From Deltaproteobacteria bacterium (GTDB taxonomy: Bacteria; Desulfobacterota; Syntrophia; Syntrophales; Smithellaceae): 6,040 nt of DNA. The stretch is from positions 1 through 6,040 of the forward strand of contig DSAV01000205.1 of the NCBI GenBank assembly GCA_011046295.1. Reading direction: 5' to 3'. Numbering within the stretch: the stretch's first letter is position 1; every line of letters begins with the position of its first letter. A program made the position numbers and the translations under genes. The notes beneath the pieces were generated by a model. It saw only the letters and a program-made list of their open reading frames with translations, did not search any database and had not been told where the DNA came from. Shown piece after piece: positions 1 to 6,032 of this stretch.

Positions 1-1043
1 GGATTGATAACCGTGTCCAGACCGATAACGGAAACGATATGCATGTAACTTAGTTTGCTGACGCGGGTGATGGTGCGCTTTGTTCCCAGCTCCTTGGCCA
101 GAAGGGAGATGAGAACGTTGCTTTCCTCATCGCCGGTCAGGGCGATAAGCAAATCCATATCCCCCGCGTTTTCCTCTCTGAGCAGATCGCGGTCGGCGGC
201 GTCGCCTTTGATAACCGTGACATGCTTCAAAAGCGTGGCAGCAGTTTTACATTTTTCCGCGTCTTGATCAATGATGCGGACATTCAGACGCCGGTTATCC
301 AGTGCTTTGGCCACGGCCATGCCTGTACTTCCTGCTCCGACAATGATAATGTTTTTTACCGGCTTAGCCGGCAAGCCCAGCAGTTTGAGTGTCGCGTTAA
401 TATCGTTCTTTTTTACAACCATATAGATAATGTCCAGCGGTTCAATAGTATCAGCACCGCTGGGGATGAGAATCTTATGGCCGCGGACAATCGCGACGAC
501 TAATAAATTTTCTTTGGAAATAGCCGGGCCGCCGAGCCTTTTACCAGCGAGCGGCGAATCGTGGTTGATTAAAAAACCGATCAGTTTCATTTCGCCGTCA
601 AGGTAATCAATAACCTCGGAAGCGCCAGGAATCTCCATGATACTGAGAATTGTTTTGACCATCATCTCCTGGGTGTTGATGATTAAATCCACGCCCAGCA
701 TATCTTTGCTGAACAAGGATTTCTCCTGTACGTATTCCTGGTTTCGCACGCGGGCAATTTTAATCATGTGGCGGTTAAGATTGCGTGCCAGAAGGCAGGC
801 GATGAGATTTACTTCGTCGCTGTCAGTCGCGGCGCACAGAAGTTCCGCTTCCTCCACTCCAGCCCGTCTCAACATTTTGGGGCTTGTTCCTGAACCGAGC
901 AGCGCCTGGATATCCAGATCCTCGCTGATACGCCGGATTTTCGCCGGGTCTTTATCGATTAAAACGACATCCTTCTTTTCGTCGGAAAGTTTTTTGGCGA
1001 TATGGTAGCCCACTTCCCCGGCGCCGATAATGATTGTCCGCAT
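1..1043 (-). CDS. trkA: Trk potassium uptake protein TrkA, C-terminus cut by the window edge
   Basis: TrkA is the cytoplasmic peripheral subunit that gates the TrkH/TrkG potassium channel by binding NAD(H)/nucleotides. About 347 residues are readable, against roughly 450 in full-length TrkA. The order is N-C-N: a first Rossmann (RCK-N) domain with GAGEVG at residues 7-12 and an acidic residue ending the second strand (LID, 28-30); a first RCK-C (TrkA_C) domain at about 135-220; and a second Rossmann domain with GAGSTG at 236-241 and its LIALTGDEESN stretch at about 299-309. The last part, with the second RCK-C domain, lies to the left of position 1. The ATG at 1041-1043 is chosen because GGAGG (1051-1055) sits 7 nt upstream and it places the GxGxxG loop at the extreme N-terminus, as in the family. 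The usual partner trkH is not visible and could lie just downstream, outside the window. The gene is separated from its upstream neighbour by 274 bp, so it probably has its own promoter. Confidence 0.95.
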   Translation of the reverse strand, partial: MRTIIIGAGEVGYHIAKKLSDEKKDVVLIDKDPAKIRRISEDLDIQALLGSGTSPKMLRRAGVEEAELLCAATDSDEVNLIACLLARNLNRHMIKIARVRNQEYVQEKSLFSKDMLGVDLIINTQEMMVKTILSIMEIPGASEVIDYLDGEMKLIGFLINHDSPLAGKRLGGPAISKENLLVVAIVRGHKILIPSGADTIEPLDIIYMVVKKNDINATLKLLGLPAKPVKNIIIVGAGSTGMAVAKALDNRRLNVRIIDQDAEKCKTAATLLKHVTVIKGDAADRDLLREENAGDMDLLIALTGDEESNVLISLLAKELGTKRTITRVSKLSYMHIVSVIGLDTVIN

Positions 1044-1068
1044 ATGATATCCTCCGTCACGACGGTCT

Positions 1069-1096
1069 TATATAATATAAATAAATGCAAAGACAA
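1069..1096 (-). promoter_or_regulatory. Candidate sigma70-like promoter of trkA
   Basis: On the minus strand TTGTCT (1091-1096) is followed after 16 nt by TATATA (1069-1074) in a very AT-rich stretch. The predicted start would lie near 1062, giving a leader of about 20 nt that just accommodates the GGAGG at 1051-1055. AT-rich DNA produces such matches by chance, so this is a suggestion supported mainly by its position in the only long spacer upstream of trkA. Confidence 0.35.
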
Positions 1097-1317
1097 GGGA
1101 AAAAATAGAAAATAACAGGCAACTTATGCAGAATGTATAAGAAATAATTATAGATTTTACGTTGTGCTATCTGTGCGTGTGGAAGCATGTTTCAAAAAGG
1201 CTGTTTCTAAATTTTATGAGGCGTTTTCTTTCCTGAAAGAAATAAATCAAAGATGACGTGCTGGATAAAATATTTTCCAATTTCTGTATCGGAAAGAAAT
1301 ACTGCTGTGCAGCAAAT

Positions 1318-1782
1318 TCAGGCTTTGCCTTTATTGCGCTGTTTTTCCAGTTCGTGTAAATGATTCACTTTATAGTTAAAATATAGCGGAGTGAATAAAA
1401 ATGTCCATAGGCCGTGAAACCATTCATTGGAAAGCTCATTAGCCTGAAGAATTTTATTCATTCTGTTTCTGGCTTTAAAACCCCATACGATATACAGTAT
1501 GCCGCTGATAAAGTCGGTTATTTTGCTGATACTTACGATAGGATGCGAATCTTCGGCAAACAAATAGCCGATAAACAAAAACAAAGAGAGATAAGAAAAA
1601 ATAAGGATGGAATTGACGAGACCATCTGAGATTTTATCGGTTCCATTATAATAGTCATTGATGATTTTTGTTTGCCGATAAATGTAGTGTGCGGCGTAAA
1701 CAAAGTATGTAATTATACTAAGGCCGAGCAGTCGCCAGGTACTTTGATTTTTTAGCCGTTCTATTATTTGCCGTTCCATCAT
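1318..1782 (-). CDS. Small integral membrane protein, DUF4234-like
   Basis: This encodes a 154-residue hydrophobic protein of unknown function. Three to four membrane-spanning segments can be seen at about residues 17-35, 57-76 and 86-102, plus a shorter hydrophobic stretch at 124-137. The layout resembles DUF4234 proteins: a first helix ending in aromatic residues (HYIYRQ), a GFKARNRMN segment (101-109) and a terminal GLWTFLFTPLYFNYKVN segment (124-140). That assignment is from memory of the family pattern and is tentative. Two ATG codons are adjacent (1780-1782 and 1777-1779); AGGAAGGA at 1788-1795 lies 5 nt from the first and 8 nt from the second, so the second may be the true start. By hand count the gene is only about 37% GC, while sampled parts of trkA are about 50%. 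It has 107 bp before it and 274 bp after it, and may be transcribed separately. Confidence 0.75.
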   Translation of the reverse strand: MMERQIIERLKNQSTWRLLGLSIITYFVYAAHYIYRQTKIINDYYNGTDKISDGLVNSILIFSYLSLFLFIGYLFAEDSHPIVSISKITDFISGILYIVWGFKARNRMNKILQANELSNEWFHGLWTFLFTPLYFNYKVNHLHELEKQRNKGKA

Positions 1783-1889
1783 TATAATCCTTCCTATTTT
1801 ATCCGATTTCTATAAAATATTGCCTTCTTTGATTACGGAAGAAAAGGTCCATAGATTATTATCGCCTTTATCCTTCCTGTAAGCGAAGA

Positions 1890-2807
1890 TTATTTTATTC
1901 CGCTGTCATGCGCAGTTATATGCTCAATCAGTTGAGTTATTTCTGTGTCCTTTTTCTCCCAAAGGGAATTGAGCCAGATGTTGAAGCGTTTTTTGTATTC
2001 GGGGTCATCGGGGTTCTGCCCGCGGAGATTCTCATCTATCGGCAGCACTTTTACGCGTATAATTATCCGTGATTTCGCGCTGCTGATAAATCCCCACGCA
2101 TTTTCGGTTCCGTCCGGATAAACGATGGTCACGTCGATGATGTTGCGCATGTTTTCCCCCATGGCGGAAAGGACATACGAGATGCCGCCGGAGCGCGGTT
2201 TCAGCAGGTGTTTATAAGGAGAATTCTGCGTAGCGTGCTTAGCAGGAGTGAAACGGGTTCCTTCGACAAAGTTCATAAACGACGCGGGCTTGTCTTTAAA
2301 TTTCGCGCAAGCTTTTCGCGTGGCGGCAATGTCCTTTCCTTTAAGATGCGGTTTCTTTCTTAGAACTTCAGCAAAGTAGCGCTGCATGAAAGGGTAATCA
2401 AGCGCCCACCAGGCAAGCCCCAGTATGGGTATCCAGATCAGCTCTTTTTTCAGAAAATACTTTAGAAAGGGAATACGCCCGTGAAATATTTTCTGCAGAA
2501 CAATAATATCAACCAAACTCTGGTGGTTTGCTATTACGAGGTACCACTCATCTGGTTTAAGTTTTTCCAGTCCCTCAATATCATATTCAACAGTTTTAAT
2601 GAGATCGATAAACGCGTTGATGCAATATATCCAGGCATAAGACAGAGAGTTTAGTATTGTGTCAAACAATCCCCGCGCCGCGCGAAACGGCAGTATAAGC
2701 TTGAAGAGGGCGGTTATATATACCGGTACAGCCCAGAAAAGAGTATTAAGAACAAGAAATGCGGCTCCGGTTACGCCGCGCAGAAATCCCGTAAATGTCC
2801 GTATCAC
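1890..2807 (-). CDS. Lysophospholipid acyltransferase, PlsC/YihG-like
   Basis: This 305-residue protein belongs to the glycerolipid acyltransferase (PlsC-like) superfamily, which transfers a fatty acyl group from acyl-CoA or acyl-ACP to lysophospholipid-type acceptors at the inner membrane. Visible motifs are an N-terminal hydrophobic segment (about 13-40); block I NHQSLVD at 94-100, with catalytic H95 and D100 in the HX4D arrangement; block II FLKYFLKKELIWIPILG at 114-130; block III FVEGTRF at 180-186, with EGTR at 182-185; and block IV KPRSGG at 203-208. The length and the AKHATQNSPYKHLLKP stretch after EGTR match the E. coli YihG branch (about 310 residues) better than the shorter canonical PlsC (about 245). 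The start is GTG (2805-2807): GGAGG at 2816-2820 lies 8 nt upstream and no ATG fits. It follows the HDAC-like gene by 36 bp, consistent with co-transcription. The exact acceptor cannot be read from the sequence. Confidence 0.9.
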   Translation of the reverse strand: MIRTFTGFLRGVTGAAFLVLNTLFWAVPVYITALFKLILPFRAARGLFDTILNSLSYAWIYCINAFIDLIKTVEYDIEGLEKLKPDEWYLVIANHQSLVDIIVLQKIFHGRIPFLKYFLKKELIWIPILGLAWWALDYPFMQRYFAEVLRKKPHLKGKDIAATRKACAKFKDKPASFMNFVEGTRFTPAKHATQNSPYKHLLKPRSGGISYVLSAMGENMRNIIDVTIVYPDGTENAWGFISSAKSRIIIRVKVLPIDENLRGQNPDDPEYKKRFNIWLNSLWEKKDTEITQLIEHITAHDSGIK

Positions 2808-2843
2808 CTTTCTTTCCTCCTTTTTTAATTTGGGCAGAAAGAT

Positions 2844-3593
2844 TTACATGCTATCTTCCAGACCGTTGATAAACGCCAACACGTTTACTCCCAAAATGCT
2901 GTGATTATAGCCGCCTTCGAGAATGCCGAAGCAGCCGCCGTTGTTACGCTGTGCTGCTTGCGCGACCAGTTGCCCCATTAGCGTGTAATCTTCCGTTTTC
3001 AGCAGTCTGCCCCAATCCACCTCATGATTGTCGAAGCCGGCGGAAACGCCAATCATGTCGGCGTCAGTACGAGCCAGCGCTTCTTCGACGCTTTTCAGAT
3101 ATTCATTGCGGTTCTGTGAAGCGGGATTGAAAATTGTTGCGTATCCCTTGTTGCCCAGAATATTGACGTTGCCGTCGCCGAAGTGCAGGTCAAAATCCAG
3201 CACAAAGGCTTTGTTTATTTTTCCTTCTTGTTTTAATTTTTCCAGGGCGATGCCCATATTGTTGAGATAACAAAAACCCCAGGATCTGTCCGCCGAGGCG
3301 TGATGACCGGGGGGACGAATTAAGGCAAAGCACGGTTCGCTAAGACCGAGTTTCGCCGCTTTTATGGCGCCGCCGGCGGCCAGCGCGGCGATTTCATATA
3401 CTCCCTCTCTTTCTACCAGTTTTACGTAATCTGGGTGGTGCACTCTGAAAATGTCTTCCCTTGTCGCCGCTGCAGGCTGAACAAAAGTAACCTTGCCGCG
3501 CAGAGTTACCTCAACTGCTTTGATTCTGCCGGCGGCCGATGCGGGGTCGAAAGAATAAACCTGATTATAGTCTTCATGATAAACAACTTTCAT
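2844..3593 (-). CDS. Histone-deacetylase-family amidohydrolase (compact, zinc-dependent)
   Basis: This 249-residue protein has the arginase/deacetylase fold used by AcuC, acetylpolyamine amidohydrolases and eukaryotic HDACs. These enzymes remove acyl groups from lysine or amine substrates in the cytoplasm. Numbered from the chosen start, key sites are RPPGHHAS (93-100) with the paired catalytic histidines H97 and H98, GFCYLNN (106-112), DFDLHFGDGN (133-142) with zinc ligands D135 and H137, SAGFD (184-188) with zinc ligand D188, and LEGGY (225-229) with the catalytic-type tyrosine Y229. All catalytic residues are present. It is shorter than usual bacterial members (about 300-375), and the common HHGNG is HFGDG here. 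A longer reading from ATG 3609-3611 is possible but unlikely: the AAGGAGG site (3600-3606) would fall inside it, and that site is spaced 6 nt from ATG 3591-3593. A dispersed repeat lies immediately upstream and the acyltransferase gene 36 bp downstream. The physiological substrate is unknown. Confidence 0.92.
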   Translation of the reverse strand: MKVVYHEDYNQVYSFDPASAAGRIKAVEVTLRGKVTFVQPAAATREDIFRVHHPDYVKLVEREGVYEIAALAAGGAIKAAKLGLSEPCFALIRPPGHHASADRSWGFCYLNNMGIALEKLKQEGKINKAFVLDFDLHFGDGNVNILGNKGYATIFNPASQNRNEYLKSVEEALARTDADMIGVSAGFDNHEVDWGRLLKTEDYTLMGQLVAQAAQRNNGGCFGILEGGYNHSILGVNVLAFINGLEDSM

Positions 3594-3599
3594 GTATTT

Positions 3600-3606
3600 C
3601 CTCCTT
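3600..3606 (-). promoter_or_regulatory. Shine-Dalgarno site fixing the HDAC start
   Basis: AAGGAGG on the minus strand lies 6 nt before ATG 3591-3593. It overlaps codons 3-5 of the longer reading frame, which argues that the longer start at 3611 is an artefact created at the edge of the inserted repeat. Confidence 0.85.
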
Positions 3607-3610
3607 ATCA

Positions 3611-3705
3611 TGTCATTGCGAATCCCGACTTGTCGGGATTCGCAATCTTAATATATGCATAAACTCATGAGATTGCTTCGCTCATTATATTCGCTCGCAA
3701 AGACA
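3611..3705. repeat. Palindromic dispersed intergenic repeat (MITE/REP-like), 95 bp
   Basis: The element begins TGTCATTGCGA and ends TCGCTCGCAAAGACA, whose reverse complement starts TGTCTTTGCGA, so the outer 11 bp are inverted repeats with one mismatch. Inner inverted blocks CAATCT (3643-3648) and AGATTG (3670-3675) flank the central loop, so the whole unit is one large imperfect palindrome of two similar halves. The left half also contains a perfect 14-bp hairpin (arms 3615-3628 and 3633-3646, 4-nt loop). I recognise the TGTCATTGCGAG...GCAATCT layout as a dispersed repeat present in many bacterial genomes; that recognition is from memory. It encodes nothing and has no T-run that would make it an intrinsic terminator on either strand. 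It sits between the Nudix gene and the HDAC ribosome binding site, so it would be transcribed if these genes share an mRNA. Confidence 0.75.
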
Positions 3706-3732
3706 CATGCACTGCACATAAAGGTCAATACT

Positions 3733-4170
3733 CTAGGTCAAAAATCCTATATAGCGTAATGCCGCCAGAGTATTTTTAGCTACCGCAAGTTTTGATAATT
3801 CTTCCGGGGTGAACCATCCGGCCTCCAGCGCGTCATCCGCGCCACGCGGTTCACCAGAAATATATTTTGCCCAAAAGTCGATTACCACAAAATGATATTT
3901 TATTTTACCTTGCTCATCGTATTCGATAAAATCAAATGTATAAACACCCTCCCCTGCTTTGATTGTTATACCCGTTTCTTCCCTTGTTTCACGCTCGGCG
4001 CACTGGCGCATTGATTCTCCCAGTTTAAGCGTTCCTCCGGGGATCGCCCAAAGCCCCAGACTTGGCTCCACGCCTCGTTTGACCAACAATATTTTTTCGT
4101 CTTTTTGCACAATCGCCCCGACGCCGATGATCGGTTTCGCGGGATATGAATTGCTGTTATAATCTTTCAT
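3733..4170 (-). CDS. Nudix hydrolase (MutT/ADP-ribose pyrophosphatase-like)
   Basis: This 145-residue protein has a complete Nudix box at residues 46-68: G46, then E52, then R60-E61, E64-E65 and G67, with the spacing of the GX5EX7REUXEEXGU consensus. The glutamates bind the metal needed to cleave a nucleoside diphosphate linked to another group. The sequence around it (KILLVKRGVEPSLGLWAIPGG, split here as a strand plus loop, about 26-46) and the later AGWFTPEEL (117-125) are typical of small COG1051-type ADP-ribose or nucleotide-sugar pyrophosphatases, but substrate cannot be assigned from the box alone. The position normally hydrophobic after RE is T62, a mild deviation. The ATG (4168-4170) overlaps the stop of the TANGO2-like gene as ATGA, and only a weak GGATGA (4174-4179, 3 nt away) precedes it, so translation is probably coupled. 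The downstream gene begins 139 bp further on. Confidence 0.93.
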   Translation of the reverse strand: MKDYNSNSYPAKPIIGVGAIVQKDEKILLVKRGVEPSLGLWAIPGGTLKLGESMRQCAERETREETGITIKAGEGVYTFDFIEYDEQGKIKYHFVVIDFWAKYISGEPRGADDALEAGWFTPEELSKLAVAKNTLAALRYIGFLT

Positions 4171-4940
4171 TGATCATCCAAAATGAAATTAAAACGGCTG
4201 GTGAGCCACGGTTCATCTCCGCCGTCAAAAACTCTTTCGATAAAAGTGACACGCCGGTTTTTCCCGACGAGCAAAACAGTAGAAGAGCGCGTGCCGTAAT
4301 TGGGACTTTTGATAAAAACGGGCGAAAGAACTCTTTCCCATTCTTTGTCTACTCCGGTTGAGGGCAGTTTCTCCGGCGGCGGAAAACGCCGGTCGGACAA
4401 AAGCGCGAACAGAGACTCTTCCAGCGCGGCACCTTTATTTTTCAGCGCCTCTTTCATCATTTTCTTGCCCCGGACGACCTTGGGCCAGGGCGTATCGAGC
4501 AGATGATTGCTCAGCCCGTGAATGCCCGCCGTTATTTTTTGTTTTTCCTCTTTGCGGTTGGAATAGTAAAAAAAAGTATCCGCATTGCCCAATATTAAAT
4601 TGTAGCCGTTATATTTTGCGCCCTTAGGGCGTATTTTTTCCACGAATTTTTCTGTGTTATTCTTTCCGCAAAGAAAATCTTTCACCAGCTTGCCGCGCGA
4701 TGGCGCGTTAAACATGAATGAAGCCGGATCACGGTAATTTGTGATGGCGGCAAATTTTCCCTCCCGCGTGACGCCCAGCCATGTGCCCTTGTCTTTTAAA
4801 TCGCGCCCGGCCAGAACTTTGGGATAATCCTTCCAGAAATCGGCGGGTGCGGTTGGCCGCTCATAAAATTCATCGCGGTTGGCCGCTAAAACAAGCTTAT
4901 ATGAAGGATGGGCATTGTAGGCAAAGACTATCAGGCACAT
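4167..4940 (-). CDS. TANGO2/NRDE-family protein
   Basis: This 257-residue protein belongs to the TANGO2 (NRDE, formerly Ser/Thr-rich T10) family. Family hallmarks seen are the MCLIVFAYN start, the name-giving NRDE at 21-24 followed by F and ERP, GTWLG at 52-56, AAITNYR at 64-70, a GxHGLSNHLLDTPWPKV-like stretch at about 139-155, and YGTRSSTVLL at 215-224. The family has an N-terminal-nucleophile-hydrolase-like fold, and Cys2 occupies the nucleophile position; members have been linked to haem handling and to acyl-CoA/lipid metabolism, but the bacterial role is unsettled. The start at 4938-4940 is chosen over an in-frame ATG at 5070-5072 because it restores Cys2 and has GAGGT (4948-4952) 7 nt upstream; the 44-residue extension would be translated repeat DNA. 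Its stop codon overlaps the Nudix start. The two proteins are therefore probably made together. Confidence 0.93.
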   Translation of the reverse strand: MCLIVFAYNAHPSYKLVLAANRDEFYERPTAPADFWKDYPKVLAGRDLKDKGTWLGVTREGKFAAITNYRDPASFMFNAPSRGKLVKDFLCGKNNTEKFVEKIRPKGAKYNGYNLILGNADTFFYYSNRKEEKQKITAGIHGLSNHLLDTPWPKVVRGKKMMKEALKNKGAALEESLFALLSDRRFPPPEKLPSTGVDKEWERVLSPVFIKSPNYGTRSSTVLLVGKNRRVTFIERVFDGGDEPWLTSRFNFILDDQ

Positions 4941-4951
4941 AAAAATGACCT

Positions 4952-5094
4952 CGTTGTTCGTATCTCGTGAAACGTATCGCGCATCTTGGAGTTCGTTTTG
5001 TAAGGGAGGAACTGTTTGAATACGTTCTCTACAACTCGTACTTGTCACTCCTAACTTGCATCTACTCTTCACGCTTCACGAAAAACGATTCACG
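4952..5094. repeat. Degenerate heptanucleotide (7-bp period) repeat array
   Basis: The spacer between sir2 and the TANGO2-like gene breaks into consecutive 7-mers. At the right end (plus strand) they are attcacg, aaaaacg, cttcacg, cttcacg (5067-5094), followed by looser units such as aacttgc, tacttgt, caactcg and gaatacg down to about 5018. At the left end they are cgttgtt, cgtatct, cgtgaaa, cgtatcg, cgcatct (4952-4986). The CG step recurs every seven bases; the two ends differ by one base in phase, implying an indel between them. About 20 units fit in 143 bp. The array contains the sir2 stop codon (5090-5092) at one end and the TANGO2 ribosome binding site at the other. No open frame with protein-like content or hairpin explains it. 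Confidence 0.6.
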
Positions 5095-5848
5095 TCTTTA
5101 ACCTTTCTAAAATTTTGGACATCGTCTCTCCCGCGGGCGCGTCGATGCGAACATCGGCAATGTCATCCTGCTGAGTTTCTCCCATATTGATGATAGCGAT
5201 TTTCGCGCCAGCGCGTTTGGCGTAAAGCGGAAGATAGGCCGCAGGGTAAACAAACAAAGTGGAGCCGATAACCATTAGAAAATCGCAATTGTTCGCTTCC
5301 TGTGTGGCGCGCGCCAGAACATCCTGCGGCAGCATTTCCCCGAAGAAAACAACATCCGGTTTGAGAATGCCCCTGCATGATTCGCAGGAAAGAATATAAT
5401 CAGGCGAAGGGGTTTCTTTTGTCGCTATGTCGATGGGATAGCGCTTATGACATTGAATGCAGATAATTCTTTGCATGTTGCCGTGCAATTCATAAACAAG
5501 GTGCGGGCTGTTGCCAGCTTTCTGATGCAGATTATCCACATTTTGCGTGACCACGGAACTTAACTTTCCCATTTTCTCCAGCTCGGCCACGGCATAGTGC
5601 GCGCGGTTGGGCTGAACATCGGACATAAGGCCGCCTTCGCGCAAATTCCTCCATACCTTCCGGCGTGTTTCTTCCGAGCCTAAAAATTTGTCGATGGTGT
5701 AATCGTTGGGATCGACTTTTGTCCAAAGTCCCTGCGGGCCGCGGAAATCAGGTATCCCGGATTCCGTGCTGATGCCCGCTCCGGTAAAAACAACGATTCT
5801 CTTTGACGCGACAATCATCTCCGCGATTTTATTGATCTGTTCTTCCAT
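5090..5848 (-). CDS. NAD-dependent protein deacylase, Sir2 family
   Basis: This 252-residue sirtuin removes acetyl or longer acyl groups from protein lysines while consuming NAD+, yielding nicotinamide and O-acyl-ADP-ribose. All signature elements are present: GAGISTESGIPDFRG (23-37) for NAD binding, TQNVDNLH (101-108), ELHGN with catalytic H122, a structural zinc site made by C130/C133 and C155/C158, KPDVVFFGEMLP (163-174), GSTL (195-198) and INMGET (220-225). Length is normal for bacterial CobB/Sir2 proteins (about 230-280). I see no clear YxxR pair of the kind that marks SIRT5-like desuccinylases, so deacetylation is the better guess; the class is not assigned. The ATG at 5846-5848 is preceded by GGAAGG at 5861-5866, 12 nt away, a rather long spacing. 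It is the first minus-strand gene seen after the right-hand intergenic region and probably heads a transcription unit. Confidence 0.95.
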   Translation of the reverse strand: MEEQINKIAEMIVASKRIVVFTGAGISTESGIPDFRGPQGLWTKVDPNDYTIDKFLGSEETRRKVWRNLREGGLMSDVQPNRAHYAVAELEKMGKLSSVVTQNVDNLHQKAGNSPHLVYELHGNMQRIICIQCHKRYPIDIATKETPSPDYILSCESCRGILKPDVVFFGEMLPQDVLARATQEANNCDFLMVIGSTLFVYPAAYLPLYAKRAGAKIAIINMGETQQDDIADVRIDAPAGETMSKILERLKT

Positions 5849-5892
5849 ATTTCTTGTTATCCTTCCGGTAATTGATGTCTTGTGTTTTGTCT

Positions 5893-5920
5893 AAAATACA
5901 TCAACTTGACGTAAAAGCAA
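5893..5920 (-). promoter_or_regulatory. Candidate sigma70-like promoter of sir2
   Basis: On the minus strand TTGCTT (5915-5920) is separated by 16 nt from TATTTT (5893-5898). Transcription would begin near 5886, about 38 nt before the sir2 ATG. The position is sensible because this is the only intergenic space upstream of sir2 within the window, but the match is not strong. Confidence 0.35.
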
Positions 5921-5940
5921 AACGAAAAAGAAAGAACGAA

Positions 5941-6011
5941 TTGCCTCAAATAAAATGTTACCGAAGGGGTTGATAAAAGAGGTTCGTTGCCTCAAAAACC
6001 GATGTTACCGA
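5941..6011. repeat. Pair of 24/25-bp direct repeats
   Basis: Two direct copies occupy 5941-5964 and 5987-6011, starting 46 bp apart. Each has an identical left 10-mer TTGCCTCAAA and an identical right 10-mer ATGTTACCGA, separated by 4 nt (TAAA) in the first copy and 5 nt (AACCG) in the second. A further shared GAGGTT follows each copy (5979-5984 and 6029-6034). They could be regulator sites for the gene beyond the right edge, or subterminal repeats of a mobile element continuing past the window; the sequence shown cannot decide. Confidence 0.7.
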
Positions 6012-6027
6012 GAAGAGAATCGGAAAC

Positions 6028-6032
6028 GGAGG
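6028..6032 (+). promoter_or_regulatory. Possible ribosome binding site of a plus-strand gene starting beyond the window
   Basis: GGAGG is followed by TTTTTATA up to the last base, so a start codon in the next one or two bases would have ideal spacing. The region to its left (5849-6027) has no gene, consistent with a divergent promoter region. The GAGGTT here is also part of the flanking repeat pattern, which weakens the reading. Confidence 0.3.

Noticed and set aside
55..1008. Plus-strand open frames opposite trkA.
   Set aside because: They lie entirely antisense to a gene with strong family motifs, are rich in Ser/Arg as expected of antisense frames, and have no family resemblance.
1225..1242. 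An 8-bp perfect inverted repeat (TTTCTTTC/GAAAGAAA) downstream of the small membrane-protein gene, considered as a terminator.
   Set aside because: The stem is almost all A-T with a 2-nt loop and there is no clear T-run after it on the minus strand, so it would be a poor intrinsic terminator.
1303..1314. TGCTG-TG-CAGCA inverted repeat just after the stop of the small membrane-protein gene.
   Set aside because: Only 5 bp per arm with a 2-nt loop, too weak to fold stably, and not followed by a run of T on the minus strand.
3615..3646. Perfect 14-bp hairpin considered as a transcription terminator of the Nudix gene.
   Set aside because: No T-run follows on either strand, and it is better explained as the left half of the dispersed repeat.
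5163..5726. Other minus-strand frames within sir2.
   Set aside because: They are out of frame with an intact sirtuin whose motifs span the entire region, so they are shadows.
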